Assembly (NCBI GenBank): GCA_011322575.1
Contig: DRMK01000299.1
Coordinates: 1 to 9,835, forward strand
Direction: 5' to 3'
Length of the DNA: 9,835 bases
DNA from: Gammaproteobacteria bacterium
Lineage (GTDB): Bacteria > Pseudomonadota > Gammaproteobacteria > Thiohalospirales > Thiohalospiraceae
A model generated the notes under the pieces. The model searched no databases, was not told the origin of the DNA, and was given only the letters and a program-made list of their open reading frames with translations. Shown piece by piece: positions 1-7,835 of the stretch (its first letter is position 1; every line of letters begins with the position of its first letter). The position numbers and the translations under genes are program-made.

Positions 1-342
1 ATGAACTTAAAGAAGAGATAATAAAGAGACTCTCTAATAGAGTAGAAGACAGTCAAAGAGGGCCAGATGGGGATTACTTTAGATCTCTTGGCCAGACAGC
101 CCCAATCCCCTCCTGGCTACCGAGTATGTGGCGTGCATTCTGCCTGTCAAGGACGAAGCCGCTACGCGGTGATTTGCCATTTTACCCACACGATTCGGGA
201 AGACCCCACAAGGGTTCTTCGCGGGCAATCATCCGTGTAGTCTCCCCGAACCGCAGATCGTGTTGTCATGGAGTTGCTGTAGAATGGCCGCGTGGCGCTT
301 TTCCGGCTCGCTGCCGCGCCGACGATCACATCGGAGAGCACG
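1..342. other. Upstream region without a convincing gene; AT-rich left edge
   Basis: I find no recognisable protein or RNA gene here. Roughly the first 65 bases are clearly AT-rich, whereas the rest is more mixed and the genes downstream are strongly GC-rich. Visible structures are a small hairpin-like repeat (ACTCT at 29-33, AGAGT at 39-43), an inverted repeat GGGGATT at 69-75 with AATCCCC at 104-110, and a direct repeat GGCCAGA at 61-67 and 90-96. One + frame is open from base 3 to 932, but its last ~590 bases merely shadow the DUF502 gene and the protein is not recognisable. A 57-codon frame (67-240) also exists without support. The segment could hold the tail of something that starts before the window, a decayed element, or plain intergenic DNA. 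The promoter of the downstream operon is expected in its right part. Confidence 0.5.
257..285 (+). promoter_or_regulatory. Candidate sigma-70 promoter for the DUF502-tamA-tamB unit
   Basis: A good -10-like hexamer TAGAAT lies at 280-285, 57 bases before the chosen DUF502 start at 343. No strong -35 sits at the proper distance: the 257-262 position reads ATCGTG, and a nice TTGTCA at 263-268 is only 11 bases from the -10. The same string CTGTAGAAT recurs upstream of purB (7827-7835), which mildly supports its role as a -10 element. Position in front of the first gene of the unit is the main argument; assignment is tentative. Confidence 0.3.
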
Positions 343-951
343 ATGTCAAAACTGAACACAACCTTTCTGACCGGCCTGGTCACCCTGGTTCCCATCGCGG
401 CCACCCTCTATTTCCTCTACTGGCTGGCCATCACCACCGAATCCCTGCTGGGGCGGGCGGTGCGCATGGTGCTGCCGGAGCAGTACTACATCCCGGGAAC
501 CGGCGTGGCGGTCAGCCTGCTGCTGGTGTTCGCGGTGGGCCTGCTGATGAAATCCTGGCTGGTGCGCATGGTCTTCTCCTGGTGGGAGGGGATCCTGTAC
601 CGGATCCCCCTGATCAAGTCGGTTTACGGCTCGATTCGGGATCTGCTGTCGTTCATCTCGGGCGGCAAGGAGAGCGAATCGCAGCAGGTGGTCACCGTAT
701 CCCTGGACAACGGCCTGCGCGTCATCGGCTTCATCACCCGGGACAGCCTGGAGGATCTGCCATCCGGAGCAGGCGCAAACGAGGATATCGTGGTCTACAT
801 TCCGCTGGGATACATGATTGGCGGGCACACCGTGCTGGTCTCCCGCTCCCGGGTGCAGCCCATCGATCTGCCCAAGGAGGACGCCATGCGTTTCGTGCTC
901 ACCGGCGGACTGGCCAGCCCCGGCAACAGTAACCACCGAAACGGTCCGTGA
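343..951 (+). CDS. DUF502 family inner-membrane protein
   Basis: This 202-residue protein belongs to the DUF502 family, whose plant relatives are the COV/LCV (CONTINUOUS VASCULAR RING-like) membrane proteins. No biochemical activity is known to me for the bacterial members. Two membrane segments are visible, at about residues 8-30 (with the LVPIAAT turn) and 53-73. The family-typical stretch IPLIKSVYGSIRDL follows at residues 88-101. The remainder, with VVTVSLDNG, a GFITRD stretch and a late PLGYMIGG motif, is a soluble domain. I chose ATG 343 over the in-frame upstream ATG at 292 because GGAGAG at 333-338 is a well-spaced ribosome-binding site and the family normally begins just before the first membrane helix. 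The stop overlaps the GTG of tamA by 4 bases, so the two are probably translationally coupled. Family assignment is firm; cellular role is unknown. Confidence 0.92.
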   Translation: MSKLNTTFLTGLVTLVPIAATLYFLYWLAITTESLLGRAVRMVLPEQYYIPGTGVAVSLLLVFAVGLLMKSWLVRMVFSWWEGILYRIPLIKSVYGSIRDLLSFISGGKESESQQVVTVSLDNGLRVIGFITRDSLEDLPSGAGANEDIVVYIPLGYMIGGHTVLVSRSRVQPIDLPKEDAMRFVLTGGLASPGNSNHRNGP

Positions 952-2693
952 CTCCGGGAAGGATCCACGTCACAGCCCTGCTCCTGCTGCTGGCCGGCAG
1001 CCTGGCCCGGGCCGAGGCGCCCAGGCTGCAGGTCTCGGTAAGCGGCGTGTCCGGAATACTGAAGACCAACATCTATGCAAACCTCAGTCTGCAGCAACGT
1101 CGGGCGGGAGGAGAGGCGCTCGACATCCAGACCATCCGCCGCCTGCACCGCAGGGCGGAAAGGGAGATCCGCACCGCCCTGCAACCCTTCGGCTACTACC
1201 GGCCGAAGATAGAGTCCAGCCTCAGCGCCACCGGGGATGGATGGCTGGCCAGTTACCGGGTCGAGGCGGGGCGGCCGGTCCGGCTGTCGCGGGTGGAGAT
1301 CGCCATCCGGGGGCCCGGCAAGGAGGATCCGGCCCTGCAGGGGTGGCGCGCCGGGTTTCCTTTGCAGGCGGGAGAGATACTGCGCCAGCAGGAGTACGAG
1401 AACGCCAAGGAGGAGCTGCTGCAGCTCCTGCAGGAGCGGGGATACCTGGAGCGCAGGCTGGAGCGGCACCGGATCGTCGTGGATCTGGAGAGCTACAGCG
1501 CCGCCATCGAGCTCACCGTAGATACCGGCCCCCGCTACCGTTTCGGCGAGGTGGAGTTCCGGCAGAAGATCCTCAGGGAGTCTCTGCTGCGACAGTATCT
1601 TCCGTTCCGGCCGGGCGATCCCTACGACGCCGACAAACTGCTGGAGCTGCAGCGCTCCCTGAGCAACAGCGGCTACTACCAGCGGGTGGAGATCCAGCCG
1701 CTGCTGGACCAGGCGGAAAACGGCTCGATACCGGTCACCGTGGCGCTGGAGCCGCGCAAGGCCACCCGCTACACCACCGGCCTGGGATACGGAACCGATA
1801 CCGGACCGCGCGTCAGCCTGGGAATAGAGCGCCGCTACCACAACCGCCTGGGCTACAAGATAAGCGGGGATGTAAAGCTCTCCGAGATCCGCCAGGAGGC
1901 GACCGCCCGCTACCGCATTCCCCTGGAGCGTCCCCAGTCCGACTTCTCGGAGCTGATCGCCGCATCGGTAAACGAGCAGACCGCCACCAGCAGCCGCCGC
2001 ACCCGCAAGATCGGGATCAGCGCCAACCACCAGCTGCGCTACCTGCAGCGCACCGTGGCCATCACCTACGAAATCGAGGATTACCGCATCGCCGGAGAGT
2101 CGGACTACTCCGCCCTGCTCATTCCGCTGATCTCGTTGCAGTACGTCGAAGCGGACAACCGCATCCATACCAGCCGCGGCTGGCGCGCCCGAGCCACCCT
2201 GAAAGGCGCCTGGGAGCAGCTTCTCTCCAACACCAGCTTTCTCCAGACCCGGTTCGGCACCACCTTCATCCACTCCTTCGGCAGACGCGGCCGCTTCATC
2301 TCCCGCGCCGAGATCGGGATAAGCTGGCTGGCGGAGCTGGCCGAACTGCCCGCCTCGCAGCGCTTTTTCACCGGTGGTGATCGCAGCGTGCGCGGCTATC
2401 GCTACGCCTCCCTGGGACCGGAGGATGCCAGCGGCAGGGTCATAGGCGGCAAACATCTGCTGACCGGCAGCGTCGAGTACGAATTTCCCGTCTCCACAAA
2501 CATCTCCCTGGCCACCTTCTTCGACGCCGGCAACGCCTTCGACTCGTTCAACAACTTCACCCTCAAGCAGAGCGCCGGAGTGGGGCTGCGCTGGTTCCTG
2601 CCGGTGGGAACCCTGCGCCTGGATCTGGCCAACGCCTTTCTGGAGGAGGACCGGCCCTGGCGCATCCACCTGAGCATAGGGCCGGACATGTGA
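948..2693 (+). CDS. tamA: Translocation and assembly module outer-membrane protein TamA
   Basis: The 581-residue protein is an Omp85-superfamily outer-membrane protein, close in length to E. coli TamA (577). It begins with a signal peptide (hydrophobic core around residues 9-17, likely cut after ARAEA near residue 24). Three POTRA domains follow; the third starts near YRFGEVEF at residue 197. A beta-barrel runs from about residue 272 (ATRYTTGLGYG) to the C-terminus. The lid-lock signature VRGY is at residues 481-484, and the chain ends in an amphipathic strand (IHLSIGPDM) with a terminal Met rather than the usual aromatic or Leu. In known systems TamA works with TamB to help insert outer-membrane proteins such as autotransporters, and TamB is also implicated in phospholipid transport. 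The GTG start overlaps the DUF502 stop (GTGA, 948-951), has no obvious ribosome-binding site of its own, and depends on coupling. The signal peptide placement supports this start. Confidence 0.93.
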   Translation: MTPGRIHVTALLLLLAGSLARAEAPRLQVSVSGVSGILKTNIYANLSLQQRRAGGEALDIQTIRRLHRRAEREIRTALQPFGYYRPKIESSLSATGDGWLASYRVEAGRPVRLSRVEIAIRGPGKEDPALQGWRAGFPLQAGEILRQQEYENAKEELLQLLQERGYLERRLERHRIVVDLESYSAAIELTVDTGPRYRFGEVEFRQKILRESLLRQYLPFRPGDPYDADKLLELQRSLSNSGYYQRVEIQPLLDQAENGSIPVTVALEPRKATRYTTGLGYGTDTGPRVSLGIERRYHNRLGYKISGDVKLSEIRQEATARYRIPLERPQSDFSELIAASVNEQTATSSRRTRKIGISANHQLRYLQRTVAITYEIEDYRIAGESDYSALLIPLISLQYVEADNRIHTSRGWRARATLKGAWEQLLSNTSFLQTRFGTTFIHSFGRRGRFISRAEIGISWLAELAELPASQRFFTGGDRSVRGYRYASLGPEDASGRVIGGKHLLTGSVEYEFPVSTNISLATFFDAGNAFDSFNNFTLKQSAGVGLRWFLPVGTLRLDLANAFLEEDRPWRIHLSIGPDM

Positions 2694-5600
2694 TGCGCCT
2701 GGTACGAATCCTTCTCACGGCCCTGCTGACCGTAACCCTTCTGCTGGGCGGAGCGGCGGCGCTGCTGCTGGGCAGCGAGGCGGGGCTGCGGTGGGGCCTG
2801 AAACAGCTGGAGAGCGCAACCGGTGGCAATCTGGAGATCGGCTCGGCCCGCGGCCGGCTGCTCGGAGAGATCCGGCTGGAGGGGGTTCGCTACCGTAGCG
2901 GAACCAGCTCCGTGAGCGCCGCGCGGCTCATCTTACGGTGGCGGCCCGAATCGCTGCTCGAGGGCCGCCTGAAGATCGTCTCCCTGGAGGCGCAGCGGCT
3001 GCACGTCACCCAGCAGGGCAGGGAGGAACGGCGGCAACCATTCCAGGGGTTCTCGCTGCCGCTGCCCGTCGAGCTGGAGCAGGCGACGGTGGATGGTTTC
3101 CGCTTCAGCGGGAGCGGCGCGCAACCCGTCGAGCTGGATCGGATCGAACTCGGCGGCAGCTACCGGGACACCACCCTGACCCTCCGGCGGCTCACGGTGA
3201 CCGCGCCCCAGGGAGAGCTCCAGGCGCGGGGAGAGATAGAGACCACGGCAGAGCTGAATTTCACCATCGATACCGAATGGCGCTGGAACCCCCCGCCCTC
3301 CTCCATCATCGGCGCGCAGGGAGCGCTGCAGGTGACCGGCACCCCGCAGCAATACCGTTTCAGGGCGACCGCCCGCCTTCCCTCCGAAAAACTCTCACCG
3401 GTGCAGCTGGAGATGGATGGCTCGGGCGATCTGTCCGGACTGCGGGCGGAGAAACTGCACGCCCGCTGGCTGGAGGGGGAGTGGAGGGGCAGCGGCCGCC
3501 TGCAGTGGCAACCGGCGCTGAGCTGGAACGCGGATCTGTCCGGGGAGGGGATCGATCCCGCGCTGGCCTGGGACAGATGGCCCGGCGGAAAAATCAGCCT
3601 GCAGCTGACAGGCCGGGGAGAGGGCGGCAAAACCGAAGTGGAGCTGAAGGGGCTGAAGGGCACGGTACAGGGCTATCCGGTCGCGGCAACCGGGAGCTTC
3701 AGTTTCTCCGGCGGCACTCTGCGGGTGACACGAGCCCGCCTCGCCTCCGGCAGCGCCAGGCTCGCCGCCTCGGGGAGCGTAGGTAACAAATGGGACGCGA
3801 AATGGCGGTTGACGGCGCCGGAGCTGGCCCACCTCTGGCCCGATCTGGAGGGGAGACTGGAGGCATCCGGCAGCGTGTCCGGGCCACGCGCGCAGCCCCA
3901 CCTGCGGGTGCGGCTGAACGGTGACGAGGTGCGCTGGAGACAGTATCTGGCGCAGCGCCTGCGAAGCGAACTGGATTTCGGTCTGCGGGAGAGCGACCCC
4001 TGGCTCATCGAAACGGAGATCGAGCAGATCCGGTTGGGGGAAAACCGGCTCGACCGCATCTCGCTCAGCGGGGTCGGCACCACCGTCGCCCACCGGCTTC
4101 GGCTGCAGCTGGAGCGCGACGCAACCACCCGGTTGCAGAGCGACATTCGCGGCAGCCTGAAAAAGGGGATCTGGCGCGCGACGCTGGAAAACGGCCGTCT
4201 CGACATCCCGAAGATGCGCTGGCGCCAGCGGCAGGGCGCCGAACTGCTGCTCGGCGCATCCCGGGCAAGGCTCTCCGGGTGGTGCTGGGAGCAGCGCGGC
4301 TCCGCCATCTGCGTGGACGGAGAACAGAGACCCGGCGCCGGCGCGCAGGCCACGCTCTCCCTGCGGAGGTTCGAGCTCGGCTGGCTGCGGGAGTGGCTGC
4401 CGGAAAAGCGGCTCTCCGTGAGCGGCATGGCCGATGGCGAGGCCCGGCTCAGCTACCGGGAGGGGCGGCTCGACGGCAGCCGGCTGGCCCTGCGCCTGGA
4501 GCCTGGCAAGGTGTCCTTCACCACCCCGGATCGGGAGCGGCACACCAGCGGCTATCGCGAAATAGTCCTGCAGCTGGAGAAAAAACCGCAGGCCCTGGAG
4601 GCGACCCTGACGGCGGATCTGGGGAAGACCGGCTCGCTCCACGGCTCCTGGCGGCTGCCCGGCTGGCGGATCTCCCACCCGCGGGCGGCGACCCAGGCGC
4701 TGGAAGGGAGGCTGCAGGCCACATTGAAGGAGCTCGATCTGCTGGCGCTGTTCGTCCCGCGCCTGCAGCAGCCGAAGGGGAGCGTGACGGGCGAGATGTC
4801 GTTCGCCGGCACCCTCGGCGCACCGCAACTGGACGGTACCGTGGAGCTGGAGAACGGATCCCTGTCCCTCCCCGATCTGGGGCTGAAGCTGCGCGAGATA
4901 GAGCTGCAGGCCACCACGCGCAGCAACCGGGAGCTGCTGCTACAGGGCAGCGCCCGCTCCGGCCCGGGCAGGCTGCTGCTCTCCGGTGAACTCACCTTCC
5001 CCTCGCTGCGCGACTGGGGCACCCGGCTCAGGGTGCAGGGCAAGGAGCTCCAGGTGGCCAACATCCCGGAGGCGAGGGTGATCGCCAGCCCGGATCTGAC
5101 GCTGCGGATCCGGCCGCGCCGGATTCAGATAGCGGGCCGGGTGACCATCCCGAAGGCAAAGATAAAACTGCCGGAGAAACAGGGACTGGTTCCGGTATCA
5201 CCCGACGTGGTAATTATCGGCGCCGGGCAGGAGGAGCGCCGCGCCAGGCGCTGGAGCATCGCCACCAGCATCGCGCTGCAGCTGGGAGACAGGGTGGAGG
5301 TGTACGGACACGGTTTCGAGGGGCGTATCAGTGGCCAGATGGCCATCATCGAGAGCCCCGGCCGCCCCGCCATCGCCCAGGGAGAGCTGAAGATCCACGA
5401 CGGCAGCTACAAACTCTATGGACAGAAGTTCAATATCGAGGAGGGAAGGCTGCTGTATGCCGCAAGCCCCCTCACCAATCCCGGGCTGCAGTTCCGCGTG
5501 GTGCGCCGGCGCCAGGATGTGGAGGCGGGGATCATGGTGTTCGGCCGGCTCAGGAAACCGGAGCTGCAGCTGTTCTCCACCCCCCCCATGGACGACAGCG

Positions 5601-5959
5601 ACATCCTCGCCTACATCCTGATCGGCAAACCGCTGCGCGAGGCCACCACCAGCGAGGGGGATCGGGTGAGCCAGGCCGCCCGCTCCCTGCAGCTGGTGGG
5701 GGGCACCTGGCTGGCCAAGCGGCTGGGCAAGGAGCTGGACATCGAGGAGGTGAGCGTCGAGTCGGGCACCGGTGGCGACGGCGCCTCCCTGGTGCTGGGC
5801 AAGTATCTCTCGCCGCGCCTCTATGTCCAGTACCTAATCGGACTCACCGAAGGGGGCAACATCCTGCGCGCCCGCTACGAGATCAACCGCAACTGGGTCC
5901 TGGAGAGCGAATCGGGATACCAGAGCGGCATCGACTTGCTGTTCACCATGGAGCGCTGA
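2690..5959 (+). CDS. tamB: Translocation and assembly module protein TamB (AsmA-like, DUF490)
   Basis: This 1089-residue protein has one N-terminal membrane anchor (about residues 4-27, rich in L, A and V). A very long region follows that is dominated by alternating short beta-strand patterns, as expected for the beta-groove of AsmA/TamB bridge proteins. The C-terminal DUF490 domain, roughly the last 350 residues, carries the TamB-typical DDSDILAYILIGKPL at 968-982, a GKYLSPRLYVQYLIGL stretch, and the ending GIDLLFTMER, which resembles other TamB C-termini. It would be anchored in the inner membrane, cross the periplasm and contact TamA. It is somewhat shorter than E. coli TamB (1259 residues). 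The start is either GTG 2690, giving a GTGA overlap with tamA and AGGG (2678-2681) 8 bases upstream, or ATG 2693 one codon later; I list the GTG because the other junctions share this form. Its last 126 bases overlap the converging - strand gene. A run of eight C at 5580-5587 is in frame here. Confidence 0.93.
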   Translation: MMRLVRILLTALLTVTLLLGGAAALLLGSEAGLRWGLKQLESATGGNLEIGSARGRLLGEIRLEGVRYRSGTSSVSAARLILRWRPESLLEGRLKIVSLEAQRLHVTQQGREERRQPFQGFSLPLPVELEQATVDGFRFSGSGAQPVELDRIELGGSYRDTTLTLRRLTVTAPQGELQARGEIETTAELNFTIDTEWRWNPPPSSIIGAQGALQVTGTPQQYRFRATARLPSEKLSPVQLEMDGSGDLSGLRAEKLHARWLEGEWRGSGRLQWQPALSWNADLSGEGIDPALAWDRWPGGKISLQLTGRGEGGKTEVELKGLKGTVQGYPVAATGSFSFSGGTLRVTRARLASGSARLAASGSVGNKWDAKWRLTAPELAHLWPDLEGRLEASGSVSGPRAQPHLRVRLNGDEVRWRQYLAQRLRSELDFGLRESDPWLIETEIEQIRLGENRLDRISLSGVGTTVAHRLRLQLERDATTRLQSDIRGSLKKGIWRATLENGRLDIPKMRWRQRQGAELLLGASRARLSGWCWEQRGSAICVDGEQRPGAGAQATLSLRRFELGWLREWLPEKRLSVSGMADGEARLSYREGRLDGSRLALRLEPGKVSFTTPDRERHTSGYREIVLQLEKKPQALEATLTADLGKTGSLHGSWRLPGWRISHPRAATQALEGRLQATLKELDLLALFVPRLQQPKGSVTGEMSFAGTLGAPQLDGTVELENGSLSLPDLGLKLREIELQATTRSNRELLLQGSARSGPGRLLLSGELTFPSLRDWGTRLRVQGKELQVANIPEARVIASPDLTLRIRPRRIQIAGRVTIPKAKIKLPEKQGLVPVSPDVVIIGAGQEERRARRWSIATSIALQLGDRVEVYGHGFEGRISGQMAIIESPGRPAIAQGELKIHDGSYKLYGQKFNIEEGRLLYAASPLTNPGLQFRVVRRRQDVEAGIMVFGRLRKPELQLFSTPPMDDSDILAYILIGKPLREATTSEGDRVSQAARSLQLVGGTWLAKRLGKELDIEEVSVESGTGGDGASLVLGKYLSPRLYVQYLIGLTEGGNILRARYEINRNWVLESESGYQSGIDLLFTMER

Positions 5960-7789
5960 GAGCCTCTCCCCCATGGCGCGCCGCGCCCGGTAGAGGGCCG
6001 CGACATCATCGCGCCAGTCATCCACCCCGCGCGCGAAGCCGTGGATGCGGCGCCTGGCAAACTGCCACTCCCCCGCCTCGCGCAGCAGCTGGATGTAGGC
6101 GTAGTCCTCCACCGCCTCGCGCAGCCACTTGAGGCGCATGGAGGGGACCGGGCCGTCGAAACCGACTCGGTCGCGGAATCCCGGATAGATCAGAAACCCC
6201 TCCCCGTTGAACACGGTCCCCGAGGCCTCTGGGTAGTCCGGGTCCTCATGCCGGTAGTTGCCCCCCTCCTGCCACACATCCACCCCCTCGTCCCACCAGA
6301 GGGTATCCCAGTAGAGCAGCCCGCTGATCCCCGCCAGGGCGTTCAGCCAGGCCGGAATGCGGTAGTTGATGGGGGCGAAGTCCAGCAGCCACTTGGGGGG
6401 ATGGGACTCCTTCAGCCGGGTGGTGAAGGGGTGCGCCAGCCGCCACCCGGCGGGCAGGTAGGCGAGCGCAGCGTAGCTCCATATCCGGTCGCCGCGCTCC
6501 AGCTGGCGCCGCAGGGAGCCGGCGCCGCGATACTGGTCGCGCCAGATCTGGTTGAACTCCGGCACCCAGATATCCACGAACCCCTGCAGGCTCCCCCACT
6601 CCGGCTGCTCCGGATCGGGCTGCTCGGTAACCATCATGGGCAGCGGGATCCCCAGCTCCTCCTCCAGCTCGTTGAACAGCTCGCCCCAGGCGCGCACCCT
6701 GGCGTACGCCTCGCGGCTGGAGGGCTCGTCCAGGAAACCGTACGGCATGTGGGCGCGCCCGCTCCAGCCGTGGCGCTCCAGATGGCGGGCGTAACCGGAG
6801 AGAAAGCGCTTCATCCGCGCCCGATCCCGGCCCAGCGGATCGGCAAACGGAGAGTCGTCCCAGAACAGGTAGCCGTAACTGGAGGCGTGTTTCCGGTTCA
6901 GATAGTACTCAAGTCCTTGGGCGGCGCTGCCCAGTCCCGCATACACCACCCCGAAATCCGGCGCACCGCTCTCCGGATCGGCCGATGGCGCGGCATCGTA
7001 CAGCCGCGCGGGGGCCAGCAGGTGGTCCAGCAGCAGATCGTAGTAGGAGCGGGTCAGGCGGTTGAGACGGGCCGCATCCCGCTCCCCGCACAGGCCATAG
7101 ATTTCGGCCACGCGGGATCTGTTGAGCACGAAGTCCGACCCCAGGGCCGGGACCTCCGGCAGGGTGAAATCCCAGACCGTCAGCAGCAGCGGCAGCGTCA
7201 CCCGGCCCCGGTCCGCAAAGATCACCTGCACCTGCCCGCGGTACTCCCCGGCGGGCGCCTGACGGGGGACGTGGAGGTCGATCCAGAACGGCTGGTTCTC
7301 CCCCGCGGCCACCCGCACCGGCAGCGCCGCGTAGCGTGCCGCCCCCAGCGGCGCCCCGCCCGCCGGATCCTGAAACGGGATCAGGGCATCGGGGTACTCT
7401 CCGGGGGGATACTGGGAGAGGGGCGACGGAGTGCTCACCGTGACGTAGTGCTCCCGGTAGCGGACCGCCCCCGAGATGGTGGCCCCCGCCGGTCCGGCCA
7501 GCTCGCTCACCACGAGATCCCGCACCTCCACCCCCCGCCCGCCGGCCGCCACCACGATCTGGAACGGCTCCGTCTCGTTGCGGGCGGCGTACAGCCTCAC
7601 CTCGCCGGCGCCCTGGAACCCTCCCCGGCGGGGCACGCGGGTCATCCCGTCCAGCGCCAGCACCCGAAGGCCGCCCCCCGCACCGGGCGCCGGAGGGGGC
7701 GGCCCGGAGTCCCCGCCCATGCCGCTCCACAGCAGGAGACCCGCGACGACCAGAGCGGCCGCGACCGCAACCGCCGCCGCCCTGCTCAC
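5834..7789 (-). CDS. Membrane-anchored GH123-like / DUF4091 protein
   Basis: From the in-frame GTG at 7789 this is a 651-residue protein. An uncleaved anchor or signal peptide spans about residues 4-21, followed by a Pro/Gly-rich linker. Next comes a beta-sandwich-like N-terminal domain containing ARNETEPFQIVV and, further on, FWIDLHVPRQAPAGEYRGQV. A catalytic-type (beta/alpha)8 region follows with FLDEP, where D354-E355 match the adjacent Asp-Glu pair used by GH123 N-acetylgalactosaminidases. YWDTLWW is at 493-499, and the DUF4091-like VEDYAYIQLL lies around 560-569. Family knowledge suggests an exported glycosidase-type fold; the substrate cannot be told, and these relatives are mostly uncharacterised. 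Family homology seems to end near residue 610, and the last 41 codons are antisense to tamB, ending at a TAG (5836-5834). The better ribosome-binding site belongs to an out-of-frame ATG at 7812, so a frameshift near the start is possible. The product is convincing, the exact N-terminus is not. Confidence 0.75.
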   Translation of the reverse strand: MSRAAAVAVAAALVVAGLLLWSGMGGDSGPPPPAPGAGGGLRVLALDGMTRVPRRGGFQGAGEVRLYAARNETEPFQIVVAAGGRGVEVRDLVVSELAGPAGATISGAVRYREHYVTVSTPSPLSQYPPGEYPDALIPFQDPAGGAPLGAARYAALPVRVAAGENQPFWIDLHVPRQAPAGEYRGQVQVIFADRGRVTLPLLLTVWDFTLPEVPALGSDFVLNRSRVAEIYGLCGERDAARLNRLTRSYYDLLLDHLLAPARLYDAAPSADPESGAPDFGVVYAGLGSAAQGLEYYLNRKHASSYGYLFWDDSPFADPLGRDRARMKRFLSGYARHLERHGWSGRAHMPYGFLDEPSSREAYARVRAWGELFNELEEELGIPLPMMVTEQPDPEQPEWGSLQGFVDIWVPEFNQIWRDQYRGAGSLRRQLERGDRIWSYAALAYLPAGWRLAHPFTTRLKESHPPKWLLDFAPINYRIPAWLNALAGISGLLYWDTLWWDEGVDVWQEGGNYRHEDPDYPEASGTVFNGEGFLIYPGFRDRVGFDGPVPSMRLKWLREAVEDYAYIQLLREAGEWQFARRRIHGFARGVDDWRDDVAALYRARRAMGERLSALHGEQQVDAALVSRFALQDPVAVDLVAGAQDVAPFGESD

Positions 7790-7812
7790 CCTGCCCGCCC
7801 CGTTCTTCTCAT
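7786..7812 (-). other. Eight-codon upstream reading frame overlapping the GH123-like start
   Basis: ATG at 7812-7810 opens a frame encoding MRRTGRAG that stops at TGA 7788-7786. The GTG at 7789-7787 of the large gene overlaps this stop as GTGA. Adding a single G to the GGG before the TGA would fuse the Arg-rich octapeptide directly to the hydrophobic segment VSRAAAVAVAAAL, giving a textbook signal-peptide n-region. So this is either the true N-terminus separated by a one-base deletion or sequencing error, or a leader peptide that delivers ribosomes to the GTG by coupling. The first reading seems the more natural to me. Confidence 0.5.
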
Positions 7813-7835
7813 GGCAACCTCTCTTCCTGTAGAAT
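7806..7835 (+). promoter_or_regulatory. Candidate sigma-70 promoter for purB-yceF
   Basis: TTCTCA (7806-7811, four of six matches to the -35 consensus) and TAGAAT (7830-7835) are separated by 18 bases. The purB ATG at 7871 lies 35 bases after the -10. Transcription starting near 7842 would exclude the alternative in-frame ATG at 7811 as a purB start. The element overlaps the ribosome-binding site of the divergent GH123-like gene, so the two could influence each other. The call is by eye only. Confidence 0.35.
7818..7828 (-). promoter_or_regulatory. Ribosome-binding site before ATG 7812
   Basis: Read on the - strand this is AGGAAGAGAGG, ending 5 bases before the ATG at 7812. It is the best Shine-Dalgarno-like sequence on the - strand near this gene start, while the in-frame GTG at 7789 has only a poorly spaced purine stretch. 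It therefore argues that initiation happens at 7812, although the frame opened there closes after eight codons. Confidence 0.6.

Noticed and set aside
67..240. 57-codon + frame starting at ATG 67 with AGAGGG 4 bases upstream
   Set aside because: No recognisable motif, no composition support and poor spacing of the binding site; too weak to list as a gene.
292..342. Upstream ATG 292 as the start of the DUF502 gene
   Set aside because: It adds 17 residues without family character, overlaps the candidate promoter zone, and has no ribosome-binding site, unlike ATG 343.
3..932. Long + frame open from base 3 to 932, with a possible start at 126
   Set aside because: From 343 on it is an out-of-frame shadow of the DUF502 gene, the translation is Arg/Gly/His/Pro-rich and unrecognisable, and no ribosome-binding site precedes 126.
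795..2669. 624-codon - strand frame across tamA (and a similar one at 3395-4828 across tamB)
   Set aside because: Antisense shadows of well-supported genes, with Gln/Gly/Ala-rich unrecognisable translations.
5580..5587. Run of eight C within tamB as a phase-variation or frameshift site
   Set aside because: The frame is intact and continues into a convincing DUF490 end; a C8 run is unremarkable in Pro codons of a GC-rich gene.
5963..5996. Possible terminator hairpin between tamB and the GH123-like gene (CCTCT / AGAGG around GGCGCGCC)
   Set aside because: Only a 5-bp outer stem with a long loop, no T-tract on either side, and it lies inside the - strand coding region.
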